This document shows, in pieces, positions 8,821-17,410 of a stretch of DNA of 64,000 bases (the stretch's first letter is position 1; every line of letters begins with the position of its first letter). The notes below the pieces were generated by a model. It had not been told where the DNA came from. It ran no database searches and was given only the letters and a program-made list of their open reading frames with translations. The DNA is taken from the NCBI RefSeq assembly GCF_000474215.1, contig NZ_BAUC01000022.1:1-64000 (forward strand), written 5' to 3'. The position numbers and the translations under genes were made by a program. The stretch comes from Edwardsiella hoshinae NBRC 105699 = ATCC 33379. GTDB taxonomy: Bacteria; Pseudomonadota; Gammaproteobacteria; Enterobacterales; Enterobacteriaceae.

Positions 8821-9570
8821 TCATGACCTCACGGCATCCAATAGGGCCTGCTGTAGGCTGGCCAGCGTCAATTGCGCCTTGTGATAGCTGGCGACGATCG
8901 CCCCGCGATCCATCACCACAAAACGGTCCGCCACCCGGTAAGCATCGGCCATGTTATGGGTGATCAGTAGGCAGGCACGCCCTTGGCTGCGCAGCTGTTC
9001 GATAAAGCGCAGCACCTTCTCGACTTCACCGAGGGAGAGGGCGGTGGTCGGCTCATCCAGGATCACCAGACGCGCATCAAACAACATCGCCCGACCGATG
9101 GCTAACCCTTGGCGTTCACCACCGGAGAGCTGGCCGACCAGCGCATCGACGTTAGCGCCGACGCCGCGAAAGTTGAGCTGTTGTAGCAGCGCCTGTGCCC
9201 GGCGCCGCTCCTCGCGCTCGTCGATAAAGCCCCAGCGATTACGCAGATGGCGGCCCAGGAACAGGTTACGCCATAGCGATTGGCCCAGTCCCAGCGCGCC
9301 ATTCTGGTAGACGGTCTCGATCCCCTGGCGGCGCGCGCCCAGCACATCGTAACGTCGCCCGTCGACCGCCTGCCCCGCCACCTTCAGCGTGCCGCTATCG
9401 AAGCGCTCGGCGCCGGCGATCGCCCGGATCAGGGTCGATTTACCGGCGCCGTTATCCCCCAGCAAGGCTACCACCTCACCGGGGAACAGCTGAAAGTGAA
9501 TATCGCGCAGGGCATGAACCGGGCCGAACCATTTGTTCAGCCCGATCAGTTCCAGCGCAGGTTGCATCAT
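8821..9570 (-). CDS. ABC sugar importer ATPase, single-domain (FrcA-like)
   Basis: This ATPase of about 249 residues has Walker A GDNGAGKST (about residues 39-47), signature LSGGERQG, Walker B LVILDEPTTAL and the switch His in LLITHN. Unlike RbsA it has a single nucleotide-binding domain, as in FrcA-type fructose importers. TTG at 9573 is possible, but ATG at 9570 overlaps the preceding stop as TGATG, a usual coupling arrangement. It energises the neighbouring permease. Confidence 0.88.
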   Translation of the reverse strand: MMQPALELIGLNKWFGPVHALRDIHFQLFPGEVVALLGDNGAGKSTLIRAIAGAERFDSGTLKVAGQAVDGRRYDVLGARRQGIETVYQNGALGLGQSLWRNLFLGRHLRNRWGFIDEREERRRAQALLQQLNFRGVGANVDALVGQLSGGERQGLAIGRAMLFDARLVILDEPTTALSLGEVEKVLRFIEQLRSQGRACLLITHNMADAYRVADRFVVMDRGAIVASYHKAQLTLASLQQALLDAVRS

Positions 9571-10568
9571 CAACGCAGACCTTTGCTCGCCAGCGGCGCG
9601 ATCAGCCCGATGTTCTCTTTAGAGACGAAGCCCGCGCCAGTGTTGATGTCCAGGCCAGAGAAGCCATAACGCTTGGTCAGGACGATCTGTACCACGGAGA
9701 GGTAGCCCATCAGGTAGGGCTGGGCATCGGCCACCAGCTGTACATAACCGGACTTGATCGCCTCGGCGGTCGCCGGCGACAGGCTGAAACCGGCCACATA
9801 GACGTCGCCCGGCTTGATACCGGCATTACGCATCAGGTTGCCCATCTGCGCGGTCAAGGCACCGTGATCGACCAGCACCATTTTCACGTCCGGGTGGGTC
9901 GCCATGTAGGCGGTAAAGGCCGGGGCGCCCAGTGAGGGATCTTTATCCACCTCCGGTGAGATTTGCAGGAAGTCGACTTTCACGCCGGCCTGCTCCAACC
10001 CCTTGATCAGCCCCAGGGTCGATTCGCTGCGCGCGGCCCGATCCTTCAGCCCCCAGACCAACGCGCGATCGCCGGCCTTCAGGCCGCTGCGACGCACCGC
10101 CTCTTTCGCCAGACGGAGGCCACGCACCGCGTTGTTATCGCCGACGTAACCGAAGCCCTTGCTCTGCTCGGCCTCCATGGTGCCCGGCAGTTCGGTATCG
10201 ATGGAGGTCACCAGGATGCCCTTATCGATCGCCTCCTTGATCAACGGCTGATAGGCGGTATCGCCCGGCAGACCGATCACCACGATGCCGGTCGGCTTGG
10301 CCGCCAGCGCCTGCTTAAAGTTTTCGATCATCTTCTGCGGCTGCCAGTCGGAGTAGACCAGACGCAGATCGACGCCCAGATCTTCCGCCGCCTGCTTGGC
10401 GCCGTTCTGCACCACCGTCACGTAGGACTCGCCGACCGGGCCGCCCACGTCGAACCAGATGCTCATCCCCTTACCCGACGGTTCGGCCGACGCCGTGTTC
10501 GCCCCAACGCAGCCCAATGCCAACAACGCGGCCGCCGCAATTCCTTTGATCTTGCGAGAAATACCCAT
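9570..10568 (-). CDS. periplasmic sugar-binding protein, RbsB type
   Basis: A protein of about 332 residues with a Sec signal peptide (ALLALGCVGANTASA, cleavage before EPSGKG) and a type 1 periplasmic-binding fold: repeats such as PTGIVVIGLPGD and an ending in VQLVADAQPYLMGYLSVVQI. It captures the sugar for the ABC importer encoded downstream and is the first gene of the four-gene operon. ATG at 10568 is favoured because AAGGTG lies six bases upstream; GTG at 10577 and ATG at 10571 also exist in frame. Confidence 0.88.
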   Translation of the reverse strand: MGISRKIKGIAAAALLALGCVGANTASAEPSGKGMSIWFDVGGPVGESYVTVVQNGAKQAAEDLGVDLRLVYSDWQPQKMIENFKQALAAKPTGIVVIGLPGDTAYQPLIKEAIDKGILVTSIDTELPGTMEAEQSKGFGYVGDNNAVRGLRLAKEAVRRSGLKAGDRALVWGLKDRAARSESTLGLIKGLEQAGVKVDFLQISPEVDKDPSLGAPAFTAYMATHPDVKMVLVDHGALTAQMGNLMRNAGIKPGDVYVAGFSLSPATAEAIKSGYVQLVADAQPYLMGYLSVVQIVLTKRYGFSGLDINTGAGFVSKENIGLIAPLASKGLR

Positions 10569-10924
10569 CATTATCACCTTAATTATTTATAGGGTGGGCG
10601 GCCCCTTGCCTCTGACCGCCCCATCGTCGCGTCCGGGACATAAAAAAGACGACCCTCTCGTCGTCCTTCGTCATGCCACCCGCTTACGCGGAGGAAATAT
10701 ATTAGGCGTTTTTATGCTCGCGCTAAAGCCCCCCTCTTGCCGCCGGAGCGATACCACTGCAACGGTCTGTGCGTTAAACTACCCTGCCGCGCTCCGCGCG
10801 CGCCCCCTCACTTCGCGGGGCGGAGACGGCCAACGAACAATAATAATGCAACGACGTCACCTGCGTGGCGCCTCACTCGGCGGCGCTCGGAGACAGCCAT
10901 TTTCATACGTTAAAGGAAAAGACC
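10569..10924. other. divergent intergenic region
   Basis: This gap separates the ABC operon from the hypothetical gene on the plus strand. It contains the minus-strand terminator-like hairpin and an inverted repeat GGGCGG/CCGCCC at about 10598-10619. I recognise no gene or known operator in the rest. Confidence 0.5.
10642..10665 (-). terminator. intrinsic terminator in the leader of the ABC sugar operon
   Basis: On the minus strand a stem of at least six GC-rich pairs (GACGAC with GTCGTC, extendable by A-T pairs) is followed directly by TTTTTT. It stands about 75 bases before the binding-protein ATG in the operon's own direction, with no minus-strand gene directly upstream. It could attenuate the operon or stop antisense transcripts. 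Confidence 0.6.
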
Positions 10925-11341
10925 ATGTCCAACTCACGGGCCACGCTTCTGGTCGAGCGCATCAAGGATGCGCTGAAAGGCAACCGACCACAGACCAGCG
11001 AGATCAATGTACAACTGGTCGAAGACAGCTCCTTTGGCCCGGTCAAGATCGTCATGTTTCTGTGGAGTGTGGCGGATAACGACCTCAATGCCGACATCGT
11101 CGCCCAAGAGGCGCTGTTTCTACTCAGGGATGAAGATATCTACGTCTCGTTCCACAAGACGCGCCGCCGCGACGGCGAACGCCTGCTGACCATCACCCAA
11201 CCGCTGGAGCCGAACAATCCCAAATACAGCTACGGCAACCTGCGCGGCTTCACCTCGCTGTGGCTGATCCAGGCCACCGGGGCGGAAAAACTGAAACAGG
11301 CCAACGCCGAGCATGGCGACGGGCGCATCATCCGCCGCTAA
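10925..11341 (+). CDS. hypothetical protein, 138 aa
   Basis: I do not recognise this family. ATG at 10925 is chosen over the in-frame codon at 10865 because AAGGA lies eight bases before it. The product is soluble and charged, without signal peptide or membrane segment. It begins MSNSRATLLVERIKDALKG and has a central hydrophobic strand VKIVMFLWSV followed by ADIVAQEALFLL and a basic KTRRRDGERL, consistent with a small alpha/beta domain. It stands alone between divergently and convergently oriented neighbours. Confidence 0.65.
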   Translation: MSNSRATLLVERIKDALKGNRPQTSEINVQLVEDSSFGPVKIVMFLWSVADNDLNADIVAQEALFLLRDEDIYVSFHKTRRRDGERLLTITQPLEPNNPKYSYGNLRGFTSLWLIQATGAEKLKQANAEHGDGRIIRR

Positions 11342-11383
11342 CGCCCGCGCGGCGCCGTGGCGCGGCGCCTTATTAGCCCCATG

Positions 11384-12088
11384 TTACGGTTTAGCTGCGG
11401 CCTGTGGCGCCGTCGGCGCACTAAAGTCGTAACGTGCCAACAGCGTGCGGCTCTGACCATGACTATCCGTCTCGCTGATCCCCAAGCCGATCGCCTCGAC
11501 GCGCTGGGCGCTAAAGTGTTGGCCGTAGCGTTGCATAAACTGGCTCAAGGCGGCATGGTCACTCTGCGCCAGCAGGGTGATATGGGGATCGAAGTGTGTA
11601 AAGACGTTCGGGCTGCCATACTGGGCAAACGCCGCCTTCTTCTCCGGATAGGCATTGACCCAGGCCGGCATCGCCGCCGACTTATCACGATAGGGCGAGA
11701 GGCGCTGCACCAGGCTGTCCGACAGGCGCTGCAACGACGGGCTGTTTTGCACCGCGATCATCAGCCAGTCGCCACGCGTCTGGGTCAGATGGGTTAGCTG
11801 CAACGGGAAGGGCTGCCATTGGCGACTCAACGCCGCCACCTCACGCTGTAAGCGGGGCAAGGCATCGGGACCATAATCGGCCAGATAGAGCGTGACATGG
11901 GGCATAAACCCCTGGCGCGCCAGGCTGGTGAGGCCACACTCTGCCAGCTGTTCGCTGGTCTGCGTGATCAGGGTATTGACCCCGGCGCTCGGGATGATGA
12001 ACACATCATAGCTTTTACCCGGCGCCGCTCCCCAAGCGCTCCCTGCCAGTAAACACAGCAGCGCGCAACCGGCTACCCCCTGTCTCAT
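11384..12088 (-). CDS. periplasmic 2H-phosphoesterase-superfamily protein
   Basis: The 234-residue protein has a signal peptide (GCALLCLLAGSAWGA) and two H-x-T motifs, His64-Val-Thr66 in PHVTLYL and His169-Ile-Thr171 in DPHITLLA. Two H-x-T/S motifs about 100 residues apart define the 2H superfamily (RNA ligase/cyclic phosphodiesterase LigT, CPDase, AKAP-like). An exported member would act in the periplasm on a cyclic nucleotide or another phosphodiester; the substrate is not deducible. The superfamily assignment rests on the motif pair and spacing. Confidence 0.7.
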   Translation of the reverse strand: MRQGVAGCALLCLLAGSAWGAAPGKSYDVFIIPSAGVNTLITQTSEQLAECGLTSLARQGFMPHVTLYLADYGPDALPRLQREVAALSRQWQPFPLQLTHLTQTRGDWLMIAVQNSPSLQRLSDSLVQRLSPYRDKSAAMPAWVNAYPEKKAAFAQYGSPNVFTHFDPHITLLAQSDHAALSQFMQRYGQHFSAQRVEAIGLGISETDSHGQSRTLLARYDFSAPTAPQAAAKP

Positions 12089-12112
12089 GTCGCCTCCTCG
12101 TCGTTCGTCTCG

Positions 12113-12274
12113 TTACTTGACCATGATGCGCTCAACGCATGACTCGGCCAGCATAAGCTCGCTATCATCCGCGGCCAGCGCCGGTAAAAATGCGATCACA
12201 CTCAAGAAAACGCCTGTCGATACAACCAGAAACAAACAACATAAGCCGTTATAGTTAACGTTTCCCTCCTGCAC
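12113..12274 (-). CDS. possible small exported peptide
   Basis: A frame of about 53 codons from a GTG at 12274 encodes a hydrophobic segment (GLCCLFLVVSTGVFLSVIAF) ending in LPALAADD, which looks like a signal peptide with an AxA cleavage site, followed by a short acidic tail. The start is uncertain because no good ribosome site precedes the GTG. A GGAGGG at about 12261-12266 lies inside the frame without a fitting start codon. Confidence 0.25.
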   Translation of the reverse strand: MQEGNVNYNGLCCLFLVVSTGVFLSVIAFLPALAADDSELMLAESCVERIMVK

Positions 12275-12332
12275 CACAGGCTCAGTCGTGTACCGCCCCT
12301 CGCGCCTAACGGCGCGGTGGCTACACATCCGG

Positions 12333-13637
12333 TTAGCTCTGCGCCGTTCCCTGACGGCGCGCCGCCAGGGCATAGTGGGTAAGCGCCTCATAACTGCGCC
12401 GATCGACAATGAACAAGATGCTGAACAGAAAGATCACCATGAAGATCACCGCGCTGCCAAACGCCAGCGGAAAGCCATAGGCCGAGGCGATAGCGGTCAG
12501 GATCAGCGAGTTCAACGCCCCCATGATGTTCAACACCCCATTAAAAATGCCATACACCATCCCGGTCGACGCCTGATTGGGGGAGATATCGATAATATTC
12601 ACCGCCCAGGCACCGACAGTCAGGTTCATAAACAGCTGCACCAGGCCGATCAAGATGGCGGTCAACCGCCCCAGTCCGCTTTGAGCGGTCATCAACGACG
12701 CCACGACGCACAATACCGCCAAAAACATCGGCAATGCCGTGCCAATCCGGCGCGCCGTCAACCGGTTATAACGTCGCACCAACCGATCATTAAATGGGCC
12801 GGATAACAGAAAACCGATAAAACCCATAAAGGCGCCGAGGCTCGACCACAGGGCGCTTTTCAGAATATCCATGTGGAAGGTGTAATACATATAACTGGGA
12901 ACCCAGTTAAGAAAGGTAAATAAAATATAACCGAAGGTTAGGTAGATCAGCAGCATGCCGATCCCGGTACGCGAAGTAAATACCCGGCGGATCCCCGGCC
13001 AGTCAATTTTCTCCTGACGCGCGTCGACCATATTGCCAATCCAGGTCAGCTCCTGCCGATTGACGCGCGGATCATCCGCCGGACTATCACGCACTACCCA
13101 CAGCCAGAGCGGCAACAACAACAGACCGGCGCCACCAAAGAGGACAAACGCCCAGCGCCACCCCAACGAAACGACAATCCAGCCCACCAAAATACTGCCG
13201 ATAGCGGGGCCAAGATATTGCCCCGATCCGGCTAAGGTATAAGCCGTAGAGCGCTCGGACGGCGCCGCCCAACTATTCGCCGCCTTGGCATTAAAGGGCC
13301 AGATCGGCGCCTCCCCGACGCCCATCAAGCCACGGATAATAAACCAGCCGGTGAGGGTACTGGCGAAGGGCGAAGCGATGGTAAAGAGTGACCACCAGCC
13401 AAAGGCGGCAAAGATCCCCCAACGTAGTCCTAATTTATCCGCCAACCATCCCCCAGGGAAATTAAACAAGGCATAGGCCATCCCCCAGACAAAAGAAATA
13501 TCACCGATCTCGGCCAGGCTAAAATGCAAATCTCGCTGAATATCTGGAATAGACACGGAAAAGTTCACCCGGTCCATATAATTAATTGCGATGACTATAA
13601 ACATCAGCAATATAATCAAATAACGCCGTCTGGTCAT
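12333..13637 (-). CDS. MFS transporter, anion:cation symporter (ACS) type
   Basis: The 434-residue carrier begins RRYLIILLMFIVIAINYMDR and has GGWLADKLGLRWG and GVGEAPIWPFNAK, hallmarks of the ACS family (ExuT, GudP/GarP, tartrate and hexuronate transporters), with about 12 hydrophobic segments. It is expected to import an organic anion such as a sugar acid with protons. The nearby IclR-type regulator stub and a CRP-like site upstream fit a catabolic carrier, but no catabolic enzyme is adjacent, so the substrate is unknown. Confidence 0.85.
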   Translation of the reverse strand: MTRRRYLIILLMFIVIAINYMDRVNFSVSIPDIQRDLHFSLAEIGDISFVWGMAYALFNFPGGWLADKLGLRWGIFAAFGWWSLFTIASPFASTLTGWFIIRGLMGVGEAPIWPFNAKAANSWAAPSERSTAYTLAGSGQYLGPAIGSILVGWIVVSLGWRWAFVLFGGAGLLLLPLWLWVVRDSPADDPRVNRQELTWIGNMVDARQEKIDWPGIRRVFTSRTGIGMLLIYLTFGYILFTFLNWVPSYMYYTFHMDILKSALWSSLGAFMGFIGFLLSGPFNDRLVRRYNRLTARRIGTALPMFLAVLCVVASLMTAQSGLGRLTAILIGLVQLFMNLTVGAWAVNIIDISPNQASTGMVYGIFNGVLNIMGALNSLILTAIASAYGFPLAFGSAVIFMVIFLFSILFIVDRRSYEALTHYALAARRQGTAQS

Positions 13638-13691
13638 AGCGACTCCTTAAAAATAAGGCGGCTATCTCACCATTGAGTACGGCATATCATT

Positions 13692-13707
13692 TGTGACAGT
13701 AATCAAA
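13692..13707 (-). promoter_or_regulatory. CRP-like site upstream of the MFS gene
   Basis: TGTGA, six bases, then TCAAA matches the consensus TGTGA-N6-TCACA in nine of ten positions and lies about 55 bases before the MFS start codon. It is consistent with cAMP-CRP control of a sugar-acid carrier. Confidence 0.45.
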
Positions 13708-13766
13708 GTCACGGGTAACAGTTATCACCATTTTATTTCGATAACCGTTTTTTTGTTAGACTTCGT

Positions 13767-14042
13767 GTGGCGCTAACCTGCAACACCATTACTCGGCTTT
13801 CGGCCATGCAGCGCGAGTTGGCGCAAGTGCGCGCAGAGGGGGTCGCGCTGGATCGGGAGGAGAATGAGCTAGGGGTTTCCTGCATCGCCGTGCCGGTGTT
13901 CGATATCCGCCAGCGCGTCAGCTACTCGGTCTCCGTCTCTCTCTCCAGCGCCCGTCTGGCGCAGATTGGGCTGGAGACCCTGCTCCCCCCTCTGCGCGCC
14001 ACCGCCGAGGCCATCTCCGCCGAGCTGGGATTTAACGGGTAG
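13767..14042 (+). pseudogene. C-terminal remnant of an IclR-family regulator
   Basis: The frame encodes about 91 residues matching the end of the IclR effector domain: the sequence around LDREENELGVSCIAVPVFD and the closing helix LRATAEAISAELGF. A complete IclR/KdgR regulator is about 250-280 aa with an N-terminal winged helix; both that and the first half of the effector domain are missing, and upstream DNA is the MFS promoter region. Without a DNA-binding domain it is probably inactive. It may be the relic of the regulator of the adjacent MFS gene. Confidence 0.75.
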
Positions 14043-14071
14043 GCCGTCGTGGGCCAGAGGTCGCAGCGTGC

Positions 14072-15106
14072 CTAGGCGCTTTGCCGGGCGACGAATTTAT
14101 AGGGGAAGCTCACCGTCTGCGGCGTGCCGGGACGTTCGGCGTCCGGCTCCGCTAGCCAACGCTGTAGACGCTTCGCCGCCTCATGCGCCATCTTGGCGTA
14201 GTCGATACGCAGCGAGGTTAACGAGGGGTGGATCTGGTCGCAATTGGCGGAGCCTTCGACGCAGGCCAGCGCCAACATGCCGGGCAGCTTGATCAGCCGC
14301 CGCTGGCATTCGAACAGCACCCCCAGCGCGATGGCCTCGTGACTGCATACCACCGCCTCCAGCTCCGGCTGGCGGGTCAACATGTCGCTGATGGCCTGGC
14401 GGCCAAACTCCATCGTCGCCACATAGGGCGTGGTAATGCTCTGTTCGGCGCTGTAGTTATGGTGCAGCATCGCCCGGCTCCAGCCGCTCAGCTGTTGCCC
14501 TTGCATCTTGCGTCCCATCTGGGCGCCGATATAGCCGATGCGCTGGTGCCCCTGCCGTAGCAGGTACTCGGTGAGGAAGTAAGCCGCGTCGCCGATATTG
14601 CTCTGTAGGTTCAGGGCGAAGGGGTATGCGTCCTCGCCGGCGGCGCAGATCACCGGCAACGCGCTATTGGCGAGCAGCTCGACGGCCTGCTCCGCATTCA
14701 GCGCGCCGAACACCACCAGGGCCGCCGGGCTACTCTGCAACAGCGTAGAGAGCACCTCGGCCTCCTTCTTCGCCTGGTAATCGTGACAGCCGATGACCAC
14801 CTGATAGCCGTTGTCGTTCAACGCCGCCTGCAACGATTGCAGGAACACCGAGCTGGCGTAATCACGCAGCGAAGGGACAACCACCGCCACCGTACGGCTC
14901 TGTCCCGATGCCAGTATCCCCGCCGCCGAGTTCGGGATATAGCCTAATTCGGCGATCGCCTGCTCGATCTTGGCGCGCAGCTTGGCGGAGACGAGATCGG
15001 GGGTGCGTAGCGCGCGCGACACCGTCATCGATCCGACACCGGCCCGTTGTGCAACCTCTTGCAGAGTGACGCGCCCGGTGCCTTTTCTCTTGCGTATTTT
15101 TTCCAT
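14072..15106 (-). CDS. LacI-family transcriptional repressor
   Basis: The protein of about 344 residues opens with a LacI helix-turn-helix (VTLQEVAQRAGVGSMTVSRAL), the hinge helix (NSAAGILASGQSRTVAV) and a periplasmic-binding-like effector domain. The ATG at 15106 is preferred over 15166 because it places the HTH at the usual distance from the N-terminus. It is divergent from a three-gene ascorbate-type PTS, with two palindromic operators in between, so it very likely represses that operon and perhaps itself. It most resembles the GntR/IdnR branch, but the inducer is unknown. Confidence 0.9.
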   Translation of the reverse strand: MEKIRKRKGTGRVTLQEVAQRAGVGSMTVSRALRTPDLVSAKLRAKIEQAIAELGYIPNSAAGILASGQSRTVAVVVPSLRDYASSVFLQSLQAALNDNGYQVVIGCHDYQAKKEAEVLSTLLQSSPAALVVFGALNAEQAVELLANSALPVICAAGEDAYPFALNLQSNIGDAAYFLTEYLLRQGHQRIGYIGAQMGRKMQGQQLSGWSRAMLHHNYSAEQSITTPYVATMEFGRQAISDMLTRQPELEAVVCSHEAIALGVLFECQRRLIKLPGMLALACVEGSANCDQIHPSLTSLRIDYAKMAHEAAKRLQRWLAEPDAERPGTPQTVSFPYKFVARQSA

Positions 15107-15219
15107 GAAGTAGGGGGTATTCACATTGATCACTGACCGCCTTACGGTAGCACAGCTTGCCGCCAATGATCAGCGCAGCGCTGCGCTTTGCCAATCGGCG
15201 ATCTAATTGCACGCCAAAA

Positions 15220-15233
15220 TGATAGCGCTATCA
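15220..15233. promoter_or_regulatory. LacI-type operator 1
   Basis: TGATAGCGCTATCA is a perfect 14-bp palindrome with the central CG step typical of LacI-family operators. It lies between the divergent lacI-type gene and the PTS operon. Confidence 0.75.
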
Positions 15234-15253
15234 CGAAATCACATCGGCGAACT

Positions 15254-15267
15254 AGATAGCGCTACCA
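15254..15267. promoter_or_regulatory. LacI-type operator 2
   Basis: AGATAGCGCTACCA repeats the core GATAGCGCTA of operator 1, 34 bp away centre to centre, and matches it at 12 of 14 bases. It lies about 70 bp before the EIIA start codon, where it could block the PTS promoter. Confidence 0.7.
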
Positions 15268-15337
15268 TTGCTCTCTACTATGCCTTTCACAAGAGAATCA
15301 TTTAAAAAAACAGCCGACATGACCAGGAGCCGATTGA

Positions 15338-15781
15338 ATGTTGACGACGCTGCTTACCCCCAACGTCATTCAGGTTATCGAGCAGGTAACGGACTGGCGT
15401 GAGGCGATTCAAACCGCCTGTGCCCCACTGATAGAAAATAATGCGATTACCCCTGGCTATGTCGAGGCCATTATTCAGTCGCATAACAAGATCGGCCCCT
15501 ATTATGTGCTGGGCCCCGGCATGGCGATGCCGCATGCCCGTCCGGAAGATGGCGTTAATCAATTGGCATTAGGCCTGACCGTGATTAAACACGGCGTCGA
15601 ATTCGGCTCTGCCGGTAACGATCCGATTAAATTACTGATCGTATTGGCCGCCACCGACAGTAATAGCCACATCGGCATCATCGCCAAACTCGCCGAACTG
15701 TTCGATAACCAAGACGATATCGATAGGCTGCAACAGGCAGAAAGCGTCGATGAGATTCTGCAAGTCATCGCGCGTTATTAA
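15338..15781 (+). CDS. PTS EIIA component, ascorbate type (UlaC/SgaA-like)
   Basis: The 147-residue protein is a fructose/mannitol-ascorbate-class EIIA with phospho-acceptor His66 in GMAMPHARPE. It receives phosphate from HPr and passes it to the EIIB encoded next. An AGGAG stands eight bases before the ATG. It is the first gene of a three-gene operon (EIIA, EIIB, EIIC), a different order from E. coli ulaABC. Confidence 0.88.
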   Translation: MLTTLLTPNVIQVIEQVTDWREAIQTACAPLIENNAITPGYVEAIIQSHNKIGPYYVLGPGMAMPHARPEDGVNQLALGLTVIKHGVEFGSAGNDPIKLLIVLAATDSNSHIGIIAKLAELFDNQDDIDRLQQAESVDEILQVIARY

Positions 15782-15807
15782 TCACTGATTACACCGAGGG
15801 AATAATT

Positions 15808-16095
15808 ATGAATATCACCGTAGTATGCGGTAACGGTTTAGGCACCAGTCTGATGATGGAAATGAGCATCAAGACCATCCTAAAAGATCTTCAGGTCAAC
15901 GCCGAGGTTAACCACGTTGACTTAGGCTCCGCCAAAGGTACCGCCAGCGATATTTTCGTCGGTACCGCCGATATCGCCGAGCAGCTGGTAGCGCAACAGG
16001 TCGGCGGCGAGATCGTCGCGCTGGATAACATGATCGATAAAGTGGCGATGAAAGAGCGTCTGAGCGTCGCCCTACGTAAACTCGGCGCACTCTAG
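15808..16095 (+). CDS. PTS EIIB component, ascorbate type (UlaB/SgaB-like)
   Basis: The 95-residue protein has the EIIB phosphocysteine loop VVCGNGLGTS with Cys7 as acceptor. It relays phosphate from EIIA to the sugar bound by EIIC. It lies 26 bases after EIIA and 10 bases before EIIC in the same operon. Confidence 0.88.
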   Translation: MNITVVCGNGLGTSLMMEMSIKTILKDLQVNAEVNHVDLGSAKGTASDIFVGTADIAEQLVAQQVGGEIVALDNMIDKVAMKERLSVALRKLGAL

Positions 16096-16105
16096 TGGAG
16101 GCAGC

Positions 16106-17362
16106 ATGTCATTCTTCCGTTTTCTGATGCAGGATGTGCTGTCCGAGCCGGCGATATTGGTCGGTCTGATCGCGCTCATCGGCCTAATCGCGCAGAAAAA
16201 ACCGGTCACCGAATGCATTAAAGGCACCATCAAGACCATCATGGGTTTTGTCATTCTGGGTGCCGGCGCCGGTCTGGTGGTCAGTTCGCTGGGCGATTTC
16301 TCCGCTATTTTCCAGCACGCCTTCGGTATTAACGGCGTGGTGCCGAACAACGAGGCCATCGTCTCCATCGCCCAGAAGAGTTTCGGGCGTGAGATGGCGA
16401 TGATCATGTTCTTCGCCATGCTGATCAACATCGTCATCGCCCGCCTGACGCCGTGGAAGTTTATCTTCCTCACTGGTCATCACACGCTGTTTATGTCGAT
16501 GATGGTGGCGGTGATCCTGGCGACCGCCGGGATGCAGGGCACGATGCTGGTGCTGGTCGGTTCGCTGATCGTCGGTTGCTGCATGGTGTTCTTCCCGGCC
16601 ATCGCCCATCCCTACATGAAGAAGATCACCGGCTCGGACGACGTGGCCATCGGCCATTTCTCGACGGTATCCTATGTACTGGCCGGCTTTATCGGCAGCA
16701 AGTTCGGTAACAAAGAGCATTCAACCGAAGACATGAATGTACCGAAGAGCCTGCTGTTCCTGCGCGATACGCCGGTGGCGATCTCCTTCACCATGTTCAT
16801 CATCTTTATCATCACCTGCCTATTCGCCGGCAGTGACTATGTGCGTGAGGTGAGCGGCGGCAAGAACTGGTTTATGTTCTCGCTGATGCAATCCATCACC
16901 TTCGCCGCCGGGGTGTACATCATCCTGCAAGGCGTGCGGATGGTGATCGCCGAGATCGTCCCAGCCTTTAAGGGCATCTCCGACAAGCTGGTACCCAACG
17001 CCAAGCCGGCGCTGGACTGCCCGGTGGTGTTCCCTTACGCCCCCAACGCGGTGCTGGTCGGTTTCTTAAGCAGCTTTGCCGCCGGGGTCATCGGCATGTT
17101 CGTGCTGTACGCGCTGCACATGACGGTGATCATCCCGGGCGTGGTGCCGCACTTCTTCGTCGGCGCGGCGGCGGGGGTGTTCGGCAACGCCACCGGTGGA
17201 CGGCGCGGCGCCATCCTGGGTGCCTTCGCCCAGGGGCTGTTGATCACCTTCCTGCCGGTGTTCCTGCTGCCGGTACTCGGCCAGATCGGCATCGCCAACA
17301 CCACCTTCAGTGACGCCGACTTCGGCGTCATCGGCATCCTGCTGGGGATCATCGTGCGCTGA
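16106..17362 (+). CDS. PTS EIIC permease, ascorbate type (UlaA/SgaT-like)
   Basis: The 418-residue polytopic protein belongs to the UlaA/SgaT family: QKKPVTECIKGTIKTIMGF near the N-terminus and GVVPNNEAIV. It is shorter than E. coli UlaA (465 aa) but complete, with a GGAGG before the ATG. No ulaD-G-like catabolic genes follow, so the sugar cannot be assigned to ascorbate with confidence. The gene's last 11 codons and its terminator occur again at 21154-21236. Confidence 0.88.
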   Translation: MSFFRFLMQDVLSEPAILVGLIALIGLIAQKKPVTECIKGTIKTIMGFVILGAGAGLVVSSLGDFSAIFQHAFGINGVVPNNEAIVSIAQKSFGREMAMIMFFAMLINIVIARLTPWKFIFLTGHHTLFMSMMVAVILATAGMQGTMLVLVGSLIVGCCMVFFPAIAHPYMKKITGSDDVAIGHFSTVSYVLAGFIGSKFGNKEHSTEDMNVPKSLLFLRDTPVAISFTMFIIFIITCLFAGSDYVREVSGGKNWFMFSLMQSITFAAGVYIILQGVRMVIAEIVPAFKGISDKLVPNAKPALDCPVVFPYAPNAVLVGFLSSFAAGVIGMFVLYALHMTVIIPGVVPHFFVGAAAGVFGNATGGRRGAILGAFAQGLLITFLPVFLLPVLGQIGIANTTFSDADFGVIGILLGIIVR

Positions 17363-17410
17363 TAGCGTCCCTGCCCCACAGACGCCCCGTCACCCCGCGT
17401 GACGGGGCGT
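17329..17410 (+). repeat. 82-bp direct repeat, left copy (EIIC tail plus terminator stem)
   Basis: From the last 11 codons of the EIIC gene through the end of the terminator stem, this segment is identical to 21154-21236 except for one extra C in the right copy. The two copies bracket the AbiE-containing accessory block. Confidence 0.9.
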
